Under the pieces are notes generated by a model. It was given only the letters and a program-made list of their open reading frames with translations. It had not been told where the DNA came from and did no database searches. 64,000 bases of DNA. Origin: Siphonodentalium dalli. Lineage: Eukaryota > Mollusca > Scaphopoda > Gadilida > Siphonodentaliidae. Each line of letters begins with the position of its first letter. The stretch's first letter is position 1. The position numbers and the translations under genes are program-made. The stretch covers positions 231,400,578 to 231,464,577 of the forward strand of contig CP136062.1 of the NCBI GenBank assembly GCA_032622095.1, given 5' to 3'. This document shows positions 55,501 to 64,000 of the stretch, one piece after another.

Positions 55501-58500
55501 GGCGATATGTATGAAGCTCCCTCCATGAACGGGTTAAATACATACGGCGATATGTATGAAGCTCCCGCCATGAACGGGTTAAATACATACGGCGATATGT
55601 ATGAAGCTCCCGCCATGAACGGGTTAAATACATACGGCGATATGTATGAAGCTCCCGCCATGAACGGGTTAAATACATACGGCGATATGTATGAAGCTCC
55701 CGCCATGAACGGGTTAAATACATACGGCGATATGTATGAAGCTCCCGCCATGAACGGGTTAAATACATACGGCGATATGTATGAAGCTCCCGCCATTAAC
55801 GGGTTAAATACATACGGCGATATGTATGAAGCTCCCGCCATGAACGGGTTAAATACATACGGCGATATGTATGAAGCTCCCGCCATGAACGGGTTAAATA
55901 CATACGGCGATATGTATGAAGCTCCCGCCATGAACGGGTTAAATACATACGGCGATATGTATGAAGCTCCCGCCATGAACGGGTTAAATACATACGGCGA
56001 TATGTATGAAGCTCCCGCCATGAACGGGTTAAATACATACGCGATATGTATGAAGCTCCCGCCATGAACGGGTTAAATACATACGGCGATATGTATGAAG
56101 CTCCCACCATGAACGGGTTAAATACATACGGCGATATGTATGAAGCTCCCGCCATGAACGGGTTAAATACATACGGCGATATGTATGAAGCTCCCGCCAT
56201 GAACGGGTTAAATACATACGGCGATATGGATGAAGCTCCCGCCATGAACGGGTTAAATACATACGGCGATATGTATGAAGCTCCCGCCATGAACGGGTTA
56301 AATACATACGGCGATATGTATGAAGCTCCCGCCATGAACGGGTTAAATACATACGGCGATATGGATGAAGCTCCCGCCATGAACGGGTTAAATACATACG
56401 GCGATATGTATGAAGCTCCCGCCATGAACGGGTTAAATACATACGGCGATATGTATGAAGCTCCCACCATGAACGGGTTAAATACATACGGCGATATGTA
56501 TGAAGCTCCCGCCATGAACGGGTTAAATACATACGGCGATATGGATGAAGCTCCCGCCATGAACGGGTTAAATACATACGGCGATATGTATGAAGCTCCC
56601 GCCATGAACGGGTTAAATACATACGGCGATATGTATGAAGCTCCCACCATGAACGGGTTAAATACATACGGCGATATGTATGAAGCTCCCGCCATGAACG
56701 GGTTAAATACATACGGCGATATGTATGAAGCTCCCACCATGAACGGGTTAAATACATACGGCGATATGTATGAAGCTCCCACCATGAACGGGTTAAATAC
56801 ATACGGCGATATGGATGAAGCTCCCGCCATGAACGGGTTAAATACATACGGCGATATGTATGAAGCTCCCGCCATGAACGGGTTAAATACATACGGCGAT
56901 ATGTATGAAGCTCCCACCATGAACGGGTTAAATACATACGGCGATATGGATGAAGCTCCCGCCATGAACGGGTTAAATACATACGGCGATATGTATGAAG
57001 CTCCCGCCATGAACGGGTTAAATACATACGGCGATATGTATGAAGCTCCCGCCATGAACGGGTTAAATACATACGGCGATATGTATGAAGCTCCCGCCAT
57101 GAACGGGTTAAATACATACGGCGATATGTATGAAGCTCCCGCCATGAACGGGTTAAATACATACGGCGATATGTATGAAGCTCCCGCCATGAACGGGTTA
57201 AATACATACGGCGATATGTATGAAGATCCCGCCATGAACGGGTTAAATACATACGGCGATATGTATGAAGCTCCCGCCATGAACGGGTTAAATACATACG
57301 GCGATATGTATGAAGCTCCCGCCATGAACGGGTTAAATACATACGGCGATATGTATGAAGCTCCCGCCATGAACGGGTTAAATACATACGGCGATATGTA
57401 TGAAGCTCCCGCCATGAACGGGTTAAATACATACGGCGATATGTATGAAGCTCCCGCCATGAACGGGTTAAATACATACGGCGATATGTATGAAGCTCCC
57501 GCTATGAACGGGTTAAATACATACGGCGATATGTATGAAGCTCCCGCCATGAACGGGTTAAATACATACGGCGATATGTATGAAGCTCCCGCCATGAACG
57601 GGTTAAATACATACGGCGATATGTATGAAGCTCCCGCCATGAACGGGTTAAATACATACGGCGATATGTATGAAGCTCCCGCCATGAACGGGTTAAATAC
57701 ATACGGCGATATGTATGAAGCTCCCGCTATGAACGGGTTAAATATATACGGCGATATGTATGAATCTCCCGCCATGAACGGGTTAAATACATACGGCGAT
57801 ATGTATGAAGCTCCCGCCATGAACGGGTTAAATACATACGGCGATATGTATGAAGCTCCCGCCATGAACGGGTTAAATACATACGGCGATATGTATGAAT
57901 CTCCCGCCATGAACGGGTTAAATACATACGGCGATATGTATGAAGCTCCCACCATGAACGGGTTAAATACATACGGCGATATGTATGAAGCTCCCGCCAT
58001 GAACGGGTTAAATACATACGGCGATATGTATGAAGCTCCCACCATGAACGGGTTAAATACATACGGCGATATGCATGAAGCTCCCGCCATGAACGGGTTA
58101 AATACATACGGCGATATGTATGAAGCTCCCGCCATGAACGGGTTAAATACATACGGCGATATGTATGAAGCTCCCGTCATGAAAGGGTTAAATACATACG
58201 GCGATATGTATGAAGCTCCCGCCATGAACGGGTTAAATACATACGGCGATATGCATGAAGCTCCCGCCATGAACGGGTTAAATACATACGGCGATATGTA
58301 TGAAGCTCCCGCCATGAACGGGTTAAATACATACGGGGATATGTATGAAGCTCCCGCCATGAACGGGTTAAATACATACGGCGATATGTATGAAGCTCCC
58401 GCCATGAACGGGTTAAATACATACGGCGATATGAATGAAGCTCCCGCCATGAACGGGTTAAATACATACGGCGATATGTATGAAGCTCCCGCCATGAACG

Positions 58501-61500
58501 GGTTAAATACATACGGCGATATGTATGAAGCTCCCGCCATGAACGGGTTAAATACATACGGCGATATGTATGAAGCTCCCGTCATGAACGGGTTAAATAC
58601 ATACGGCGATATGTATGAAGCTCCCGCCATGAACGGGTTAAATACATACGGCGATATGTATGAAGCTCCCGCCATGAACGGGTTAAATACATACGGCGAT
58701 ATGCATGAAGCTCCCGCCATGAACGGGTTAAATACATACGGCGATATGTATGAAGCTCCCGCCATGAACGGGTTAAATACATACGGTGATATGTATGAAG
58801 CTCCCACCATGAACGGGTTAAATACATACGGCGATATGTATGAAGCTCCCACCATGAACGGGTTAAATACATACGGCGATATGTATGAAGCTCCCGCCAT
58901 GAACGGGTTAAATGCATACGGCGATATGTATGAAGCTCCCACCATGAACGGGTTAAATACATACGGCGATATGTATGAAGCTCCCGCCATGAACGGGTTA
59001 AATACATACGGCGATATGTATGAAGCTCCCGCCATGAACGGGTTAAATACATACGGCGATATGCATGAAGCTCCCGCCATGAACGGGTTAAATACATACG
59101 GCGATATGTATGAAGCTCCCACCATGAACGGGTTAAATACATACGGCGATATGTATGAAGCTCCCGCCATGAACGGGTTAAATACATACGGCGATATGTA
59201 TGAAGCTCCCGCCATGAACGGGTTAAATACATACGGCGATATGTATGAAGCTCCCGACATGAACGGGTTAAATACATACGGCGATATGTATGAAGCTCCC
59301 GCCATGAACGGGTTAAATACATACGGCGATATGCATGAAGCTCCCGCCATGAACGGGTTAAATACATACGGCGATATGTATGAAGCTCCCGCCATGAACG
59401 GGTTAAATACATACGGCGATATGTATGAAGCTCCCGCCATGAACGGGTTAAATACATACGGCGATATGTATGAAGCTCCCGCCATGAACGGGTTAAATAC
59501 ATACGGCGATATGTATGAAGCTCCCGCCATGAACGGGTTAAATACATACGGCGATATGCATGAAGCTCCCGCCATGAACGGGTTAAATACATACGGCGAT
59601 ATGTATGAAGCTCCCGCCATGAACGGGTTAAATACATACGGCGATATGTATGAAGCTCCCGCCATGAACGGGTTAAATACATACGGCGATATGTATGAAG
59701 CTCCCACCATGAACGGGTTAAATACATACGGCGATATGTATGAAGCTCCCGCCATGAACGGGTTAAATACATACGGCGATATGTATGAAGCTCCCGCCAT
59801 GAACGGGTTAAATACATACGGCGATATGTATGAAGCTCCCGCCATGAACGGGTTAAATACATACGGCGATATGTATGAAGCTCCCGCCATGAACGGGTTA
59901 AATACATACGGCGATATGTATGAAGCTCCCGCCATGAACGGGTTAAATACATACGGCGATATGTATGAAGCTCCCGCCATGAACGGGTTAAATACATACG
60001 GCGATATGTATGAAGCTCCCGCCATGAACGGGTTAAATACATACGGCGATATGCATGAAGCTCCCGCCATGAACGGGTTAAATACATACGGCGATATGTA
60101 TGAAGCTCCCGCCATGAACGGGTTAAATACATACGGCGATATGTATGAAGCTCCCGCCATGAACGGGTTAAATACATACGGCGATATGTATGAAGCTCCC
60201 GCCATTAACGGGTTAAATACATACGGCGATATGTATGAAGCTCCCGCCATGAACGGGTTAAATACATACGGCGATATGTATGAAGCTCCCGCCATGAACG
60301 GGTTAAATACCTACGGCGATATGTATGAAGCTCCCGCCATGAACGGGTTAAATACATACGGCGATATGTATGAAGCTCCCGCCATGAACGGGTTAAATAC
60401 ATACGGCGATATGTATGAAGCTCCCGCCATGGACTGGTTAAATACATACGGCGATATGTATGAAGCTCCCGCCATGAACGGGTTAAATACATACGGCGAT
60501 ATGTATGAAGCTCCCGCCATGAACGGGTTAAATACATACGGCGATATGTATGAAGCTCCCGTCATGAACGGGTTAAATACATACGGCGATATGTATGAAG
60601 CTCCCGCCATGAACGTGTTAAATACATACGCCGATATGTATGAAGCTCCCGCCATGAACGGGTTAAATACATACGGCGATATGTATGAAGCTCCCGCCAT
60701 GAACGGGTTAAATACATGCGGCGACATGTATGAAGCTCCCGCCATGAACGGGTTAAATACATACGGCGATATGTATGAAGCTCCCGCCATGAACGGGTTA
60801 AATACATACGGCGATATGTATGAAGCTCCCACCATGAACGGGTTAAATACATACGGCGATATGTATGAAGCTCCCGCCATGAACGAGTTAAATACATACG
60901 GCGATATGTATGAAGCTCCCGCCATGAACGGGTTAAATACATACGGCGATATGTATGAAGCTCCCGCCATGAACGGGTTAAATACATACGGCGATATGTA
61001 TGAAGCTCCCGCCATGAACGGGTTAAATACATACGGCGATATGTATGAAGCTCCCGCCATGAACGGGTTAAATACATACGGCGATATGTATGAAGCTCCC
61101 ACCATGAACGGGTTAAATACATACGGCGATATGTATGAAGCTCCCGCCATGAACGGGTTATGAAGCTCCCGCCATGAACGGGTTAAATACATACGGCGAT
61201 ATGTATGAAGCTCCCGCCATGAACGGGTTAAATACATACGGCGATATGCATGAAGCTCCCGCCATGAACGGGTTAAATACATACGGCGATATGTATGAAG
61301 CTCCCGCCATGAACGGGTTAAATACATACGGCGATATGTATGAAGCTCCCGCCATGAACGGGTTAAATACATACGGCGATATGTATGAAGCTCCCGCCAT
61401 GAACGGGTTAAATACATACGGCGATATGTATGAAGCTCCCGCCATGAACGGGTTAAATACATACGGCGATATGTATGAAGCTCCCGCCATGAACGGGTTA

Positions 61501-63844
61501 AATACATACGGCGATATGTATGAAGCTCCCGCCATGAACGGGTTAAATACATACGGCGATATGTATGAAGCTCCCGCCATGAACGGGTTAAATACATACG
61601 GCGATATGTATGAAGCTCCCGCCATGAACGGGTTAAATACATACGGCGATATGTATGAAGCTCCCGCCATGAACGGGTTAAATACATACGGCGATATGTA
61701 TGAAGCTCCCGTCATGAACGGGTTAAATACATACGGCGATATGTATGAAGCTCCCGCCATGAACGGGTTAAATATATACGGCGATATGTATGAAGCTCCC
61801 GCCATGAACGGGTTAAATACATACGGCGATATGTATGAAGCTCCCACCATGAACGGGTTAAATACATACGGCGATATGTATGAAGCTCCCGCCATGAACG
61901 GGTTAAATACATACGGCGATATGCATGAAGATCCCGCCATGAACGGGTTAAATACATACGGCGATATGTATGAAGCTCCCGCCATGGACTGGTTAAATAC
62001 ATACGGCGATATGTATGAAGCTCCCGCCATGAACGGGTTAAATACATACGGCGATATGTATGAAGCTCCCACAATGAACGGGTTAAATACATACGGCGAT
62101 ATGTATGAAGCTCCCGCCACGAACGGGTTAAATACATACGGCGATATGTATGAATCTCCCGCCATGAACGGATTAAATACATACGGCGATATGTATGAAG
62201 CTCCCGCCATGAACGGGTTAAATACATACGGCGATATGTATGAAGCTCCCGCCATGAACGGGTTAAATACATACGGCGATATGTATGAAGCTCCCGCCAT
62301 GAACGGGTTAAATACATACGGCGATATGTATGAAGCTCCCGCCATGAACGGGTTAAATACATACGGCGATATGTATGAAGCTCCCGCCATGAACGGGTTA
62401 AATACATACGGCGATATGTATGAAGCTCCCGCCATGAACGGGTTAAATACATACGGCGATATGTATGAAGCTCCCGCCATGAACGGGTTAAATACATACG
62501 GCGATATGTATGAAGCTCCCGCCATGAACGGGTTAAATACATACGGCGATATGTATGAAGCTCCCGCCATGAACGGGTTAAATACATACGGCGATATGTA
62601 TGAAGCTCCCGCCATGAACGGGTTAAATACATACGGCGATATGTATGAAGCTCCCGCCATGGACGGGTTAAATACATACGGCGATATGTATGAAGCTCCC
62701 GCCATGAACGGGTTAAATACATACGGCGATATGTATGAAGCTCCCGTCATGAACGGGTTAAATACATACGGCGATATGTATGAAGCTCCCGCCGTGAACG
62801 GGTTAAATACATACGGCGATATGTATGAAGCTCCCGTCATGAACGGGTTAAATACATACGGCGATATGTATGAAGCTCCCGACATGAACGGGTTAAATAC
62901 ATACGGCGATATGTATGAAGCTCCCGCCGTGAACGGGTTAAATACATACGGCGATATGTATGAAGCTCCCGCCATGAACGGGTTAAATACATACGGCGAT
63001 ATGTATGAAGCTCCCGCCATGAACGGGTTAAATACATACGGCGATATGTATGAAGCTCCCGCCATGAACGGGTTAAATACATACGGCGATATGTATGAAG
63101 CTCCCGCCGTGAACGGGTTAAATACATACGGCGATATGCATGAAGCTCCCGCCATGAACGGGTTAAATACATACGGCGATATGTATGAAGCTCCCGCCAT
63201 GAACGGGTTAAATACATACGGCGATATGTATGAAGCTCCCGCCATGAATGGGTTAAATACATACGGCGATATGTATGAAGCTCCCACCATGAACGGGTTA
63301 AATACATACGGCGATATGTATGAAGCTCCCGCCATGAACGGGTTAAATACATACGGCGATATGTATGAAGCTCCCGCCATGAACGGGTTAAATACATACG
63401 GCGATATGTATGAAGCTCCCGCCATGAACGGGTTAAATACATACGGCGATATGTATGAAGCTCCCGCCATGAACGGGTTAAATACATACGGCGATATGTA
63501 TGAAGCTCCCGCCATGAACGGGTTAAATACATACGGCGATATGTATGAAGCTCCCGCCATGAATGGGTTAAATACATACGGCGATATGTATGAAGCTCCC
63601 ACCATGAACGGGTTAAATACATACGGCGATATGTATGAAGCTCCCGCCATGAACGGGTTAAATACATACGGCGATATGTATGAAGCTCCCGCCATGAACG
63701 GGTTAAATACATACGGCGATATGTATGAAGCTCCCGCCATGAACGGGTTAAATACATACGGCGATATGTATGAAGCTCCCGCCATGAACGGGTTAAATAC
63801 ATACGGCGATATGTATGAAGCTCCCGCCATGAACGGGTTAAATA
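46538..63844. repeat. 45-bp satellite array, about 385 monomers
   Basis: Monomer: ttaaatacatacggcgatat, gtatgaagctcccgccatga, acggg. The period is exactly 45 bp over nearly 17.3 kb, with rare frame-breaking indels clustered at about 50495, 50725, 51660, 51748, 51950, 52107, 52271, 52500, 52650, 52742, 52787, 55276, 56040 and 61160. Point variants recur (tatgaag/catgaag, gccatg/accatg, gccatt, gtcatg, gatgaag). Because 45 is divisible by 3 and the unit lacks stops in three of the six frames, frames of up to 1,705 codons appear on both strands; none is annotated as a gene. Both edges of the array are inside the window. Confidence 0.98.
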
Positions 63845-64000
63845 CCTACACTCTTAGAACAAATGTGTATAAATACTACACAAAATGTGTTACATTTGAT
63901 CTTAAACAAAATTGTGTAGAAATGACACATGACATATAATTATTAAATGTGTCTGTGGAATATCATCAATGTTGAATATGATTGAATATGTGAGTGTATC
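63845..64000. other. Unique flank right of the satellite
   Basis: Starts ctacactcttagaacaaatg and is AT-rich. No monomer-like sequence is seen beyond 63844, so this is a true right boundary. Too short for further assignment. Confidence 0.6.

Noticed and set aside
46529-61163. Giant open frames (up to 1,705 codons) as a repetitive structural protein
   Set aside because: They arise from a 45-bp period without stops in three frames, occur on both strands at once, are broken by indels, and show unconstrained residue changes.
46538-63844. CRISPR-like array
   Set aside because: Units are contiguous 45-bp repeats without unique spacers, in a eukaryotic context with introns.
46538-63844. Centromeric satellite
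   Set aside because: Both edges are inside the window, the array is only 17 kb, and it is surrounded by ordinary genic DNA. Not excluded if the monomer is abundant elsewhere, but unsupported here.

Overview
The window is eukaryotic, non-coding-rich DNA. It shows spliced exons with consensus splice sites, non-LTR retrotransposon fragments, several families of short inverted-repeat transposons, and tandem arrays at many scales. Two dispersed repeats (around 4040-4740 and 9100-9760) carry phrases and GGAC-rich ends that I associate with molluscan and other lophotrochozoan genomes. The best guess is a marine lophotrochozoan, probably a mollusc. This is inference; no taxonomic marker gene is present.

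Only one gene is well supported. It lies on the minus strand and is represented by three exons: A (36964-37118), B (32391-34070) and C (28109-28177). Each has a consensus acceptor and donor, and the reading frame is continuous across A-B-C (both junctions are phase 0). The encoded segment looks like the REM (RasGEF_N) domain of a Ras-family guanine nucleotide exchange factor, split by a serine-rich insertion of about 400 residues. The catalytic CDC25 domain and the 5' exons were not found. Downstream exons could lie below 28109 or outside the window.

Layout. 1-9760: short tandem repeats, dispersed repeats, two hAT-like non-autonomous elements with 8-bp target duplications, and a TTAA-flanked foldback element. 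10370-12890: a 46-bp tandem array interrupted by a 5'-truncated CR1/L2-like retrotransposon. 13000-22000: more foldback elements, 59-bp and 66-bp arrays, a retrotransposon 3' fragment, and an 880-bp GA-rich tract. 22000-37120: the exchange-factor gene, whose introns are full of small transposons. Just downstream of exon A is a 56-bp array in which every unit repeats the exon end plus its splice donor. 37120-46540: a 19-bp array and further transposons. 46540-63844: about 385 copies of a 45-bp satellite.

The unifying theme is small TTAA-flanked inverted-repeat elements (called MITE-1 and MITE-2 here) that contain long palindromes. Several tandem arrays begin exactly where one of these elements ends. 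The 45-bp satellite monomer itself appears to be the terminal sequence of MITE-2 plus about 22 bp of flank, so its origin can be read directly at its left edge. The long open frames across the satellite are a by-product of a 45-bp (15-codon) period and are not annotated as genes.
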